The notes under the pieces are model-generated. The model made no database searches. It was not told where the DNA came from and was given only the letters and a program-made list of their open reading frames with translations. From contig JAJECK010000096.1 of the NCBI GenBank assembly GCA_022822085.1, forward strand, positions 32,584 through 96,583: DNA of 64,000 nucleotides. Direction: 5' to 3'. Both the position numbers and the translations under genes were made by a program. The stretch's first letter is position 1. Each line of letters begins with the position of its first letter. Shown here piece by piece: positions 16,532 to 26,155 of this stretch. The stretch is from Candidatus Poribacteria bacterium. Lineage in GTDB: Bacteria > Poribacteria > WGA-4E > WGA-3G.

Positions 16532-17572
16532 ATGGCAAAACATAGATGTTTAATGGTTGGTGGCAGTGGTATGGCTGGCGGTTGGATACACAACTTCCGA
16601 AATAATTTCAGTGACCGCGTTGAGATTGTCGGTTTAGCTGATGTAAAACCTGATGTTCTAAAAAATCAGGGAGAGGCGTTAGGACTGAGTTCTTCGCAGC
16701 TTTTCACTGATTTCAATGAAGCATGTGCATCTGTTAAGGCAGATTTTTGTGGCGTTGCAACCCCACCGCCATTTCATAGTCCAGCAGCTGTCGCAGCGAT
16801 GGAAAACGGTATGCCTGTAATCTGCGAAAAACCGATTGCAGATACATTAGATGCAGCAAAAGCGATGGTACGCACTTCACAGAAAACGGGTTTGCCCTGC
16901 GCAATTATTCAAAATTACCGCTACGCAAACAATAAACAGGAATTGGTGCGAATCCGAGAGGAGGGTAGATTGGGAAGACTCCAACACATTGTCGGCAGAT
17001 ACGCTTGTGACTATCGCCGCTACCTGTCCTGGGGTGTTGACTGGCGGCATGATATGGATTTTAGTTTGCTCTTTGAGGCATCTGTGCATCACCTTGATAT
17101 GCTTCGGTTTCTTTCCGGTGGCGATTGTAAAACACTGGTAGGTTTCGGTTGGAATCCAGAATGGTCAAGTTTTAAACACTTCTCAAGTGGATACTATCTG
17201 ATGCGTATGGATAATGGCGTACACACCTCTTATGAAGGTAACAGTACCGCAGCAGGTATCATCAATTGCTGGAATGGTGAACACTACCGTGCAGAATTTG
17301 AGGAAGGAACGGTTGAAATCGGTGGTGGCAACCAGATGACTATCCATCGTGTTGGTGGTGAAACAGAGGTATATGAAGCTCCTGGGATCAGTCACTATGC
17401 CCATCACTACCTTTTTAACGAGTTCTTGGATTGGCTTGACGGTGGTGAACCTTCTGCAACGCGGATTGAAGACAATATCAAAAGTTTCGTTCTCGTCATC
17501 GCTGCGATGGAAACAACGGAAGATGGTCAACCCAAACATATCGCCGATTATCTGAGTGATTTGGATTTGTAG
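16532..17572 (+). CDS. Gfo/Idh/MocA-family NAD(P)-dependent oxidoreductase
   Basis: A 346-residue cytoplasmic dehydrogenase. The Rossmann start is CLMVGGSGMAGGWIHNF. CGVATPPPFHSPAAVAAMENG and the diagnostic VICEKPIADTLDAAK (EKP motif with the catalytic Lys) follow. The C-terminal alpha/beta dimer domain contains FEASVHHLDMLRFL, with the conserved His. These enzymes act on sugars, inositols or similar polyols; the substrate is not readable. ACAAGGAGAAATT gives a good ribosome binding site. A 99-codon gene follows after three bases, then an E2 gene. Confidence 0.9.
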   Translation: MAKHRCLMVGGSGMAGGWIHNFRNNFSDRVEIVGLADVKPDVLKNQGEALGLSSSQLFTDFNEACASVKADFCGVATPPPFHSPAAVAAMENGMPVICEKPIADTLDAAKAMVRTSQKTGLPCAIIQNYRYANNKQELVRIREEGRLGRLQHIVGRYACDYRRYLSWGVDWRHDMDFSLLFEASVHHLDMLRFLSGGDCKTLVGFGWNPEWSSFKHFSSGYYLMRMDNGVHTSYEGNSTAAGIINCWNGEHYRAEFEEGTVEIGGGNQMTIHRVGGETEVYEAPGISHYAHHYLFNEFLDWLDGGEPSATRIEDNIKSFVLVIAAMETTEDGQPKHIADYLSDLDL

Positions 17573-17575
17573 ATT

Positions 17576-17875
17576 ATGTTCAACTCAAACCCAGAGATTC
17601 CAGTTGTGCTTGACGATATACCTGAAGACGAACAACATGCATTATTGGAAAAGCTTGCGCAATGGATCGTCCGCAGAAACCTGACGACACCTGCTATACT
17701 ATTTCTTGAGACTGGGAAACCACTCAACTTTTTGGGATCACAATTATTGATTGCGTTCAGTCCATTTGTGCAAGCATTTTTCAAAGGAGAACAGTATCAT
17801 AAATTAGCACTCATACTGGAAAAAGATGAAAACGTTGAATTACTTTTACAATTGATAGAGCAATCCGAAGGATGA
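17576..17875 (+). CDS. Small protein of unknown function
   Basis: A 99-residue protein starting three bases after the oxidoreductase stop, so it is almost certainly in the same transcript. The N-terminal third is acidic (LDDIPEDEQHALLEKL). A hydrophobic patch around residues 38-62 (PAILFLETGKPLNFLGSQLL, then FSPFVQAFF) could sit at a membrane surface. The C-terminus is an acidic helix (ILEKDENVELLLQLIEQSEG). I do not recognise a named family. Operon position and clean codon structure support a real gene. Confidence 0.65.
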   Translation: MFNSNPEIPVVLDDIPEDEQHALLEKLAQWIVRRNLTTPAILFLETGKPLNFLGSQLLIAFSPFVQAFFKGEQYHKLALILEKDENVELLLQLIEQSEG

Positions 17876-17903
17876 TACATGACAAGAAGATAGGAGATAT
17901 TTG

Positions 17904-19274
17904 ATGGCAGTTGAACTGAGAATGCTCCAAATGGATCAGACAATGACAAAGGGTAAAATCGGGAAATGGCTTGTTCAGGAAGGGGATACCGTGACTGAGG
18001 GACAACCTTTGTTAGAAATCGAAACGGATAAAGTGGTGCATGAACAAGAATCGCCCGCAGACGGTATTATTGCACAAATACTGCCAGAAGAGGGAACTGA
18101 TGTCCCTGTCAACGCCTTGTTAGCCATAATTGCTGCACCGGGTGAAGAGGTAGAGCGCGTTGAGGCAGGGACAATGGATATACCACAGCAGTTAGAGGAA
18201 TCAAAGCAGTCTACTACAAAACCTTCAACACCATCAAAAACGCAACCAAAACCTACTCCCGTATCGTCAGCTATAAAAGCATCTCCTGCTGCAAAAGAAC
18301 TTGCTGATAAACTCTCCATTGACTTAACACAAGTCAAGGCATCGGGTCCTGGGGGACGCGTTCTTGAAAGCGATGTCCATCGTTATGTTGAAACGAGAGA
18401 ACCCACCCCAACTGAATCCACAAGATTGAAAGCCTCGCCACTTGCGCGCCGATTAGCGAAGGAATTTGGTCTTGATTTGACATCCATTGCAGGTTCCGGT
18501 CCTGACGGTAGAATTGTCCGGGATGACGTAATGCAGTCAGTTGATGAAATACCTGCGCATGTATTCCGTTCTGAATCTGAGCCAGTTGCGTCAGAAGTCA
18601 TTGAACTCAGTGGCATACGGAAAATCATCGCTGAACGAATGACAATGAGCCTTCAAACCAATGCAAGTGTGACACTTCATACCGAGGTTGATGGGACAAC
18701 TCTTGTGAAATTACGTAATCAATTCAACGAAGCACTACAGAAAATAGAGAAAACCCTTACCTACACAGATCTACTTGTGAAGATAGTTGCTATAGCCTTG
18801 TGTGAACATACACGTCTCAATGCGACACTTACAGATGAAGGTATTCAGTTATTAACGGATATAAACATCGGGGTTGCTGTTGCGTTGGAAGATGGACTGG
18901 TCGTCCCTGTTGTTCGCAATGCGGATAAGATAGGTTTGTCAGATATCTCAGAACAGATAAAAATGTTAGCAGAAAAAGCACGGGACAACCAACTCACTCC
19001 CGGTGAACTACAAGGAGGAACTTTTACAATTACGAATCTTGGAAACTATGGCATTGATGCGTTTACGCCTATTATAAATCCTCCAGAGACCGGCATCCTC
19101 GGTGTAGGAAGGATCATAAAGAAACCGGTTGTCCACAACGATGAAATCGTTATCCGCAACATGCTTTCCTTAAGTCTAACATTTGATCACCGTGTTGTAG
19201 ATGGTGCCCCTGCTGCCCAATTCCTACAAACCGTGTCACAATATATTCAGAACCCATATTTAATGCTTTTATAA
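17904..19274 (+). CDS. 2-oxo acid dehydrogenase E2 acyltransferase with two subunit-binding domains
   Basis: A 456-residue dihydrolipoyl acyltransferase (E2), which passes acyl groups from E1 to CoA in 2-oxo acid dehydrogenase complexes. The lipoyl domain spans residues 1-80, with lipoyl Lys about 43 in IETDKVVHE. A Pro/Thr/Lys-rich linker follows. Two peripheral subunit-binding domains come next: about 125-161 (KASPAAKELADKL, SGPGGRVLESDV) and 175-211 (KASPLARRLAKEFGL, SGPDGRIVRDDV). The catalytic domain begins near 230 and ends with the active-site motif TFDHRVVDGAPAA. I prefer the ATG at 17904 over the TTG at 17901, because AGGAG is seven bases upstream. No E1 or E3 gene is in the window. 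Confidence 0.92.
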   Translation: MAVELRMLQMDQTMTKGKIGKWLVQEGDTVTEGQPLLEIETDKVVHEQESPADGIIAQILPEEGTDVPVNALLAIIAAPGEEVERVEAGTMDIPQQLEESKQSTTKPSTPSKTQPKPTPVSSAIKASPAAKELADKLSIDLTQVKASGPGGRVLESDVHRYVETREPTPTESTRLKASPLARRLAKEFGLDLTSIAGSGPDGRIVRDDVMQSVDEIPAHVFRSESEPVASEVIELSGIRKIIAERMTMSLQTNASVTLHTEVDGTTLVKLRNQFNEALQKIEKTLTYTDLLVKIVAIALCEHTRLNATLTDEGIQLLTDINIGVAVALEDGLVVPVVRNADKIGLSDISEQIKMLAEKARDNQLTPGELQGGTFTITNLGNYGIDAFTPIINPPETGILGVGRIIKKPVVHNDEIVIRNMLSLSLTFDHRVVDGAPAAQFLQTVSQYIQNPYLMLL

Positions 19275-19285
19275 GGACAATTTGA

Positions 19286-19912
19286 ATGAAACAATTTCTC
19301 TATCTACTTCTTATTATATGCCTATTATCAGACGTGTCTGCACAAGAAGTTGATTTTGACAGTAGACTTGCATCAGACGTTAACGCTGATGGTGTAATAA
19401 ACATCCTTGATTTGACTTTCGTTGCAGGACATTTTGATGAAATGCCAGATGATGATCTATCACCCAATCCAGATATAAACGGTGACGGAATAGTCAACAT
19501 TCTTGACCTTACACTGATCGCCAGTCATTTCGGGAAGTATTCTGGGATACCGCTCATTTTGTCTGATAAGACTTTTAAAAAAGAGATTAGCAATGCAAAA
19601 CTTCCAGTCTTAGTTGATTTTAAATCCGATACCTGAATTTACTGTATCTTGATGAAACCGGTGGTTTCTGGAATTGCATTAGAATATCGTGATGTTTTCG
19701 CAGTGGCAAAATTAGATGTGAACGAAAATTCTGTAATAACAGCAGAATACGGTATCCGTGGAACACCGACATACATCCTATTCTATAAAGGCAAAGTAGT
19801 TACCACAATGCTCGGTGCAATGCCGAAAGATAGATTGGTAGAACGAATTCTTGCTGGATTAATGTCGGTGGTAGAACCACCACTCACACAGGAGCAAACC
19901 GACAGCGAATAA
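19286..19912 (+). CDS. Secreted dockerin-thioredoxin-like protein with in-frame TGA at the first active-site Cys (candidate selenoprotein)
   Basis: One frame of 209 codons is interrupted only by TGA at 19634-19636. Residues 1-20 are a signal peptide (MKQFLYLLLIICLLSDVSAQ). Residues about 31-90 hold two dockerin type I-like calcium repeats (DVNADGVINILDLTFVAGHF, DINGDGIVNILDLTLIASHF). A thioredoxin fold follows: LPVLVDFKSDT-[TGA]-IYC-ILMKPVV, then VAKLDVNEN and the cis-Pro segment GIRGTPTYILFYKGKVV. Aligned without gaps to thioredoxin, TGA falls on the first Cys of CxxC, giving UxxC. A hairpin resembling a bacterial SECIS lies just downstream. The alternative is a single Cys-to-stop mutation in a pseudogene. 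The last 54 bases overlap the convergent BatA-like gene. Confidence 0.6.
19654..19668 (+). promoter_or_regulatory. SECIS-like hairpin downstream of the in-frame TGA
   Basis: GAAACC and GGTTTC form a perfect six-pair stem around the loop GGT. The loop begins 23 bases after the TGA at 19634-19636. A short stem, a small apical loop starting with G, and this distance all fit my understanding of bacterial SECIS elements. A six-base-pair hairpin can occur by chance, so this is supportive only. Confidence 0.4.
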
Positions 19913-21742
19913 AACTGACCAATGCCATACCTCTTGCTTGAATGATTGAAGTTGTCCCTCAGATTCGTTTCCCGCATCCGGGTCCTTTGATTCTGTTGTA
20001 GTAGGTGTCAGTGCAGATTCGTCAGCATCAACTAAGTTGACTGCAAACCTGTCAAAGACTGTATCTCCAACGAAAACAGTATAAACTCCGATTTGATCAG
20101 TTTCCGATAAAATATCATCTGCCAATTTAACTAAGGTGTTATCTGGTTTTTTCACTTGGACAATAGGTTCATCATTATGTTGAATATCAATTTTCAACAA
20201 CTCACCTGTTCGGAAAAGTTGGTTAGAGGAATTGGTCTGTTCTGTAAGTGGTTTAATCGGATAGGTATTTGACTCAAACCATTGTAAGCACTGATATATC
20301 AATAGCGGTGTATCTGGAATGGTAGTAGCAAACGGAGATACCTCAGGATTAAATGCATCAAATTCCAGAACCAAAATACGTCTCCCTGATTCCGTACCAA
20401 GCCAAATTAGTGTCCCCTTCTCCGTTTCTAAGAGTGAAGTTCCCCAGATAGGGAGTTCCCTTTTAGCAGATTCTTTGACACCCATCCCAATCAGAGACAC
20501 GTCTTGCATGAGCGGATGCGTCTTGTTCTCACTGATAACATTGACTGGACTGCTGACCATTTCAACGGGAGCATCCGCCAAACTCAATAGTTCAGAGTGC
20601 CAGTCTATAAAGATATAGTTATTTACCTGATGCAGCAAACTATGTTCTAAAGGTATAGCTCCATCAATAATAATGACATCAGCATCACCAGAAGCGTGAA
20701 ACTCATCTGTAGTTACCCTTTGTAGTTGAACGTTGTCGGCATAATTTCGCAGAAGATTAATCAGAAATGGTTGCTCTCTATCACTAACAAGAAGGAAATT
20801 GAACTGCTTTTTGACATTCAAGATTGCCCACGTTTTATTGTCCAATTCAAAGTCGTCATCCACATCCACTAAATGCAGACCGATAACCTCACCATCTAAC
20901 CTATTGGCATTGACTGAAAAGTGGACAGATTTCACATCTCCAGAGGGAATAGAAACAGTTTTTTCATCAATAGACCTACCACCTCCTAATTCCAATCGAG
21001 CGTCTATAACTCTTGTCGTGTCTGTCCAATTCTGAATGCTGGCAAGCACATTGTATTGTTCTGAAATCTTCTCTACATTGAAACTGACTATGCCAATATT
21101 ATCTGTATTGCTACCTACAATAATTTTGGTAATGGGCACAGATATATCGGGTATATTATCAAACGAATCGCTAATGAACACGATCTTATCTTGAGGAGAA
21201 TCCACATAACGAACCGCATGATCAAAGACAGATGTGGACCTGCTACCAATATCTGTTGCTTTTATGTTTTCCACCGCCTGAATCAGTTTATCTTGATCTG
21301 TCGTCCAAGTTTGTTCAATATATGGTTTGGGAGAATGTGTTGTCATTATCATCATTCCACCACTGACGGATACCAGTTTTATCTGTTTCTTGGCTTCCTG
21401 TTTAGCAAGTGTCAATCGAGTCTTCCCTGTTTCTTTTGATTGCATGCTTGCTGAATTGTCAATAATATATATGATTTTTCCATCAATGATACCGGGGACA
21501 CGCAACGCAGGACGCGCCACACTGACAACTATTAGGAGTAGAAAAATAGTTTGGAGTAAAGGAAGTAGTAGATTACGGAGGCGTTGAAATGGCACATTTG
21601 CTTTCTGATCTTCAGCACTCTCACGCCAAAGCATGATGCTGGACACAACAAAACGTTGACGACGTAGTTTCAGAAAATGCAGTGCGATCACAATAGGAAT
21701 AGCACATAACAGATAGAACGCAGCTGGATTCAAAAATGCCAT
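19859..21742 (-). CDS. BatA-like membrane protein with von Willebrand factor A domain
   Basis: A 627-residue membrane protein. The N-terminus matches the BatA/aerotolerance domain: FLNPAAFYLLCAIPIVIALH (helix 1), LKLRRQRFVVSSIMLW and a second helix near residues 58-78. A VWA domain follows with the MIDAS motif DNSASM and downstream Ser/Thr and Asp (IVFISDSFDN). The middle resembles the large periplasmic part of such proteins. A final transmembrane helix (VLFAVGLLLCEWWFYHRH) ends the protein. These proteins usually work with MoxR ATPases and DUF58 proteins, neither of which is nearby. The 3' end overlaps the convergent thioredoxin gene by 54 bases. Confidence 0.85.
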   Translation of the reverse strand: MAFLNPAAFYLLCAIPIVIALHFLKLRRQRFVVSSIMLWRESAEDQKANVPFQRLRNLLLPLLQTIFLLLIVVSVARPALRVPGIIDGKIIYIIDNSASMQSKETGKTRLTLAKQEAKKQIKLVSVSGGMMIMTTHSPKPYIEQTWTTDQDKLIQAVENIKATDIGSRSTSVFDHAVRYVDSPQDKIVFISDSFDNIPDISVPITKIIVGSNTDNIGIVSFNVEKISEQYNVLASIQNWTDTTRVIDARLELGGGRSIDEKTVSIPSGDVKSVHFSVNANRLDGEVIGLHLVDVDDDFELDNKTWAILNVKKQFNFLLVSDREQPFLINLLRNYADNVQLQRVTTDEFHASGDADVIIIDGAIPLEHSLLHQVNNYIFIDWHSELLSLADAPVEMVSSPVNVISENKTHPLMQDVSLIGMGVKESAKRELPIWGTSLLETEKGTLIWLGTESGRRILVLEFDAFNPEVSPFATTIPDTPLLIYQCLQWFESNTYPIKPLTEQTNSSNQLFRTGELLKIDIQHNDEPIVQVKKPDNTLVKLADDILSETDQIGVYTVFVGDTVFDRFAVNLVDADESALTPTTTESKDPDAGNESEGQLQSFKQEVWHWSVLFAVGLLLCEWWFYHRH

Positions 21743-21900
21743 TTTTCAACATTAGCAATGGAGTGGTTTGGAACATAACTTATTCTACTTTACGATAATG
21801 TCCCAAGGTTATATTCGGTCTTACCTGTATTGCAGATAGAAATAGAGAACTCTATATCCGATTCCTCCAGACCAGTGAAAAATGCGGATATAGAGGGACG

Positions 21901-22338
21901 TTATGAGTTGGATTCTTCTATAGGAGGCACTGAAGGAGGTGATGAATCTCCATTTTCTCTTTCATTGAGAGTCTTTATAACTTCCTCCGCATCTAACTTA
22001 CCGACTTCACCGTAGTTCTGCAAGAGTTCACATTCTTCACGAACTCTATCATATTCTTCAAGTTCCAAATAGATGTTCGCCAAGTTCTTGTGCATCTCAC
22101 GGAAAACACCGGGCCAATTGCGTTCACCTTCCTTGTCAACAATCTTCGTTGCATTTTCAATTGCAATACTCACAACATTGTCAAGTTCAGCCTTTTCTGA
22201 GGCGGAAAATGGAACGTTCTCCTGTTTCTGTTTCTCATTGTATGCACGCAATTTGCCCAATGCTTTATCACATTGGTTGTAAGTTTTTTCGATGCTCAAT
22301 ACCCCTTCGAACATTCTGGAAAAGAATCCAAGTCTCAT
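21901..22338 (-). CDS. Hypothetical helical protein
   Basis: A predicted soluble, mostly helical protein of about 145 residues. The centre (WPGVFREMHKNLANIYLELE, then EYDRVREECELLQNYGEVG) resembles a TPR-like helical hairpin. The C-terminus is a low-complexity acidic/Pro-Ser tail. I chose the ATG at 22338 (MRLGFFSRMF), preceded by GGAG at ten bases. Starts at 22347 (ATG) and 22356 (TTG) are possible. It lies between the BatA-like and LamG genes on the same strand. No family is recognised. Confidence 0.6.
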   Translation of the reverse strand: MRLGFFSRMFEGVLSIEKTYNQCDKALGKLRAYNEKQKQENVPFSASEKAELDNVVSIAIENATKIVDKEGERNWPGVFREMHKNLANIYLELEEYDRVREECELLQNYGEVGKLDAEEVIKTLNERENGDSSPPSVPPIEESNS

Positions 22339-22377
22339 ATACGTCATTCTCCACAAGTGAACTAATTTGTAATTCCG

Positions 22378-23157
22378 TTAATAAGTTGATTTCAGTTGTC
22401 CCCATGTAACTGCTAATTTATCTTTCGCTTCAACTGCAAGGACACCTTCGACACCAAGTTTCATAGAGGCTTTCACCTCTTCTTCTGATAATGCTTTGGA
22501 ATAGATAACAACTTCATCAATTATCGCATCTTCAATAGGATGGGTATTTGGACCTTCACCTGCACCAACAAATATTTGTGCCTGTTTCCACTTTGGAAAC
22601 ACGATGTTTTCATCACGTGAACCAATGAATTTCCCATCAATGTATATTTTGCCATCTTTTCCATTAGCGACTAAAACATAGTGATACCATTTCTTAAATT
22701 CAAATGTGAAGTCAGGAAGACTCTTATCTGCATGATGTCCGGCATCCCAAAACGGTTTATTATTTCCATCCAACATCAGTCGGAACACACAACAGCCAGC
22801 ATCTATGGTCTCAATTGATATAACTCCACTATGACTTGTACTATTGTTGACGTATAACCAGGCTTCCAATGTAACTTCACCATTTTCGCCAATCGGAACA
22901 ACAAAATCGTTAGCCGGACTTAATTGGACTACACCGCCATTCAAATGGATTGCTTTGCCAAATTGTCCATCAACAAGTTTTCCATTTCTGATTAATTCTG
23001 CATCGTTCCCATTTCCAGAGTCATCTTTGAAAGTTGTTCCATTAATTTCATCAAACGAATAGTAGACTAAAATGTCTTCTTTCTCAACGGAATGTGTGAA
23101 ACTTACAGCGAAAACTAATAGTGCTGTAAATCCTATTAGTGATATTCTTCTTATCAT
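22378..23157 (-). CDS. Secreted LamG/concanavalin A-like domain protein
   Basis: A 259-residue secreted protein. Residues 1-23 are a signal peptide (SLIGFTALLVFAVSFTHS). The body is a LamG-like jelly roll: VYYSFDEINGTTFKDDSGNG, then GEVTLEAWLYVNN, WYHYVLVANGKDGKIYIDGK and the typical end IDEVVIYSKALSEEEVKA. Such domains bind carbohydrate or mediate surface adhesion. The nearby GH95 fucosidase gene makes glycan binding an attractive but unproven role. Confidence 0.85.
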   Translation of the reverse strand: MIRRISLIGFTALLVFAVSFTHSVEKEDILVYYSFDEINGTTFKDDSGNGNDAELIRNGKLVDGQFGKAIHLNGGVVQLSPANDFVVPIGENGEVTLEAWLYVNNSTSHSGVISIETIDAGCCVFRLMLDGNNKPFWDAGHHADKSLPDFTFEFKKWYHYVLVANGKDGKIYIDGKFIGSRDENIVFPKWKQAQIFVGAGEGPNTHPIEDAIIDEVVIYSKALSEEEVKASMKLGVEGVLAVEAKDKLAVTWGQLKSTY

Positions 23158-23271
23158 TTATTGTATCTCCTTATTTAGTTTAATTGTGCTAATTTAGCAT
23201 AAAAATTGAACCGTGTCAATATCTAAATTAGATGAACTTCAAACACATAATGTTCGGATTTTAAACATTAA

Positions 23272-23736
23272 CAGGACGGACGCATTCCCCTTGATAAGGG
23301 GGTTAAAAAGCCGTTATTTCAGTTATTTAACTCCCTAACCCCGTTCTCTTCCCAATTCCGCTGGCGAGGTTTCCTAACCTCGCCAATTATTGAACCCCGT
23401 TTTAACAGGATAACAATTTTAAAAAAAGTCAAGCAGAATAGAAGTGCGTTGCCCTTGGGTAAAGGCGAGGTTAGGAAGAAATCAACGGTATGAATGCCAT
23501 TTAGGCATTCCCCGCCTCGCCAGCGGTAGATGATGAACAGCGAGGGCCTTGGATAAAGGGAGGTTTTCTAACCTCGCCACATTACCGAAATATTTTCTTA
23601 ATCTTCATACAGTTTGTACTACAGCATAAGAATTAGTCTCGGTTTTCCAACCGAACTGATCATAATGTCCAATTAATTCTAAAGTTTACTATAATCTTCA
23701 TTCAAGGGGACTTTAAGAGAAACTGCGTAGGTCCTG
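23272..23736. repeat. Nested repeat: split MITE family 2 copy containing a degraded family 1 element
   Basis: The outer ends are a degraded family 2 element: CAGGACGGACGCATTCCCC at 23272 and CAAGGGGACTTTAAGAGA...GTCCTG ending at 23736. Between them lies family 1 material. GGTATGAATGCCATTTAGGC near 23490 is shared with copy B, and CCTCGCCACATTACCGAAAT near 23574 continuing to GTTTGTACTACA is shared with copy A. The 614-base gap between the LamG and GH95 genes is mostly these repeats, and I see no gene in it. Confidence 0.65.
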
Positions 23737-23771
23737 ATGAATTAATGATTGATTCTGTTCTATAATTTGGT

Positions 23772-26084
23772 TCAAATAGCCTTTGGAATAATCGTATACC
23801 TTTTTCCTGCTTCTGTGTGAAAATTAACAACGTGCTTTGATTGAGAAAACTTAATTTTTTCACCATCACATGTCACGTTAACCTGTTCAGAAGTCCTAAA
23901 CCAACAATCATTCCCAAGGTTAGACAACAGTTGTGCCTGGGTGAGCTTTCCATCTTTCCATTCTATATCTACCTCAAACCCACCACGTGCTCGTAGACCA
24001 TTTACATAACCGGTGTGCCATGCTTGTGGCAGCGCGGGGAGCGGATGCACCTGTCCTGTATGACTCTGTAATAACATTTCTGCGATTCCAGCGGTACCAC
24101 CAAAGTTACCATCAATCTGAAATGGTGGATGTGTATCAAACAAGTTTGTCAGGGTACACCTGGCAAGTAGAGTCTGTAAATGATTGAATGCTTCTTCTCC
24201 ATCCTCAAGTCTTGCCAAGAAGTTGACTAACCATGCCCGACTCCATCCTGTGCCACCGCCACCGTGTGCTAAACGATGTTCCAACGATTTCCTTGCAGCT
24301 TCAGCCAACTCAGGAGTCCCATGCAGTGTAATCTGACAACTCGGATGTAGTCCATACATGTGGGACATGTGTCGATGTCCGGGTTCTGGTTCGTCATAAT
24401 CGTATATCCATTCTTGTAGTCTTCCCGTTTTTTCACTAATTTGTAGTGGTGCCAAATGATCAAGTGCTGAAACTAATTCTTCTCGGAAGTCAGCATCTTC
24501 ACTGAGTACATCTATACAAGCGATACAGTTTGTAAAGAGTTCATGAATAATCTCCAAATCAATCGTTGCTGCGTAGGTGAAAAGGGAACGTGTTCCGTCT
24601 GGTTTCAGGAAACTGTTTTCGGGAGAGTGAGACGGATTCGTAACCAATTTCCCAGCAATCGGTGTTCCTTCTGGTGCCTCAATTAGGAAATCAAGCATAA
24701 AACGGGCAGCCCCTTTCATCAAAGGATATGCCTGTTTTTTCAGGAACTCTACATCACCACCGAAAAGATAGTGTTCCCACACATGCTCACACAACCATGC
24801 AGAACCTATAGGAGAGATACCCCAGATACCATCAGCAGGCGTAGTGAAACCCCAAACATCGGTGAGATGATGTACGACCCACCCCTCAGCACCGTAATGC
24901 TGTTTTGCTGTCTGGTTACCCGGTTCAACGAGTGTGTCCATGAAATCAAATAATGGTTTATGACACTCTGCCAGGTTGCAAACTTCCGGGACCCAATAGT
25001 TCATTTGAAGATTGATGTTCGTATGAAAGTCACTGTTCCACGGTGCCTGCATGTGTTCGTTCCAAATACCTTGCAGATTGGCTGGGAGACATCCTGGACG
25101 TGAACTTCCCATCAACAGATACCTTCCATATTGGAAATATAGAGCGACCAACCCTGGATCAGATGCCCCCTCTTTGACAGCAGCCAAACGTTCATCTGTT
25201 GGTAGATTGTCAGCATCGGATGTGCCGAGGTTTAGATCTACACGTCGAAATAACGATTGATGATCTGCAATATGGTCTGATAGAATTGCTTCGTAAGATT
25301 TGTTCTCTACACCAGTAAGATAACTCTCACACAATTCATGCGGGTCACCACTTGCATCATTCTGGTTGATATAACTTGTAGCACCAGCAAGCAGTAAAGT
25401 TACATCATTGGCATTGCTAACAGTGATCCGATCACCATTTGATTTAACATCACCTCCGTCTGTTTGTATCTTTAGATATGCAGAAAACCGCATACCATCA
25501 TCACCGCACTGTCCACTGAGTCTCAGCAGATTGTCAGAGATAGCTTCAACGGTAGCATCCTGTTCACGTGTCATAGTCGCATCAAAAGCTATATTTTCTG
25601 ATGTATCACATGTCAAACGGAGGACGATGAGATTGTCAATTGCAGTTGAAAAGACTTCTCTACTGAAACTGGTATCTCCGATGTTATATGTGGTTTTGGC
25701 AATACCAGTGTCCAAATCAAGTTCTCTGCGATATTCCGATGCATCAGCATCATGAGAAAACTCAAGAATTATATCTCCCAAAGATTGATAGGACTTGATT
25801 CGGTGTGGAACACCTAACATCGTTTCACCAGCAAGTTTTGTTGCTTCCTCGTTTTTGTCTTCAAACAGCAGTTGTTGTACTTTTGGGAGTGCGTCCAACG
25901 CTTTTGGGTTATTCGTATCGCGTGGACCACCATCCCAGAGAGTATCTTCATTGAGTTGAATTCGTTCACGTTGGACACCACCGAACACCATTGCACCGAG
26001 GCGTCCATTTCCGACAGGTAGTGCGTCTGTCCACTGTCCAGCGGGTTTGTTATACCATAAAATAAGATCGTATGTATCTTTCAT
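23772..26084 (-). CDS. Glycoside hydrolase family 95 (alpha-L-fucosidase type)
   Basis: A 770-residue enzyme expected to release terminal alpha-1,2-linked fucose (some members act on galactose) by an inverting mechanism. The N-terminal beta-sandwich starts [20 protein letters not shown], followed by [15 protein letters not shown], a GH95 hallmark. The (alpha/alpha)6 barrel carries [20 protein letters not shown] and [18 protein letters not shown] (candidate catalytic Asn residues). It also carries [20 protein letters not shown], with the likely general-acid Glu. [18 protein letters not shown] and [11 protein letters not shown] come near the end. No signal peptide is evident, so it may act in the cytoplasm or on imported oligosaccharides. 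Confidence 0.93.
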   Translation of the reverse strand: MKDTYDLILWYNKPAGQWTDALPVGNGRLGAMVFGGVQRERIQLNEDTLWDGGPRDTNNPKALDALPKVQQLLFEDKNEEATKLAGETMLGVPHRIKSYQSLGDIILEFSHDADASEYRRELDLDTGIAKTTYNIGDTSFSREVFSTAIDNLIVLRLTCDTSENIAFDATMTREQDATVEAISDNLLRLSGQCGDDGMRFSAYLKIQTDGGDVKSNGDRITVSNANDVTLLLAGATSYINQNDASGDPHELCESYLTGVENKSYEAILSDHIADHQSLFRRVDLNLGTSDADNLPTDERLAAVKEGASDPGLVALYFQYGRYLLMGSSRPGCLPANLQGIWNEHMQAPWNSDFHTNINLQMNYWVPEVCNLAECHKPLFDFMDTLVEPGNQTAKQHYGAEGWVVHHLTDVWGFTTPADGIWGISPIGSAWLCEHVWEHYLFGGDVEFLKKQAYPLMKGAARFMLDFLIEAPEGTPIAGKLVTNPSHSPENSFLKPDGTRSLFTYAATIDLEIIHELFTNCIACIDVLSEDADFREELVSALDHLAPLQISEKTGRLQEWIYDYDEPEPGHRHMSHMYGLHPSCQITLHGTPELAEAARKSLEHRLAHGGGGTGWSRAWLVNFLARLEDGEEAFNHLQTLLARCTLTNLFDTHPPFQIDGNFGGTAGIAEMLLQSHTGQVHPLPALPQAWHTGYVNGLRARGGFEVDIEWKDGKLTQAQLLSNLGNDCWFRTSEQVNVTCDGEKIKFSQSKHVVNFHTEAGKRYTIIPKAI

Positions 26085-26155
26085 ATTTCCTCTCTCTTAT
26101 AGAAGTTAGGTTATTACAATCAGATCCGCACGTAAAAAGGGACTAAGGTATTAAC

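Noticed and set aside
19649..19912. Independent small gene starting at the ATG at 19649
   Set aside because: No ribosome binding site precedes it and the protein begins inside a thioredoxin fold whose first half is in the same frame upstream.
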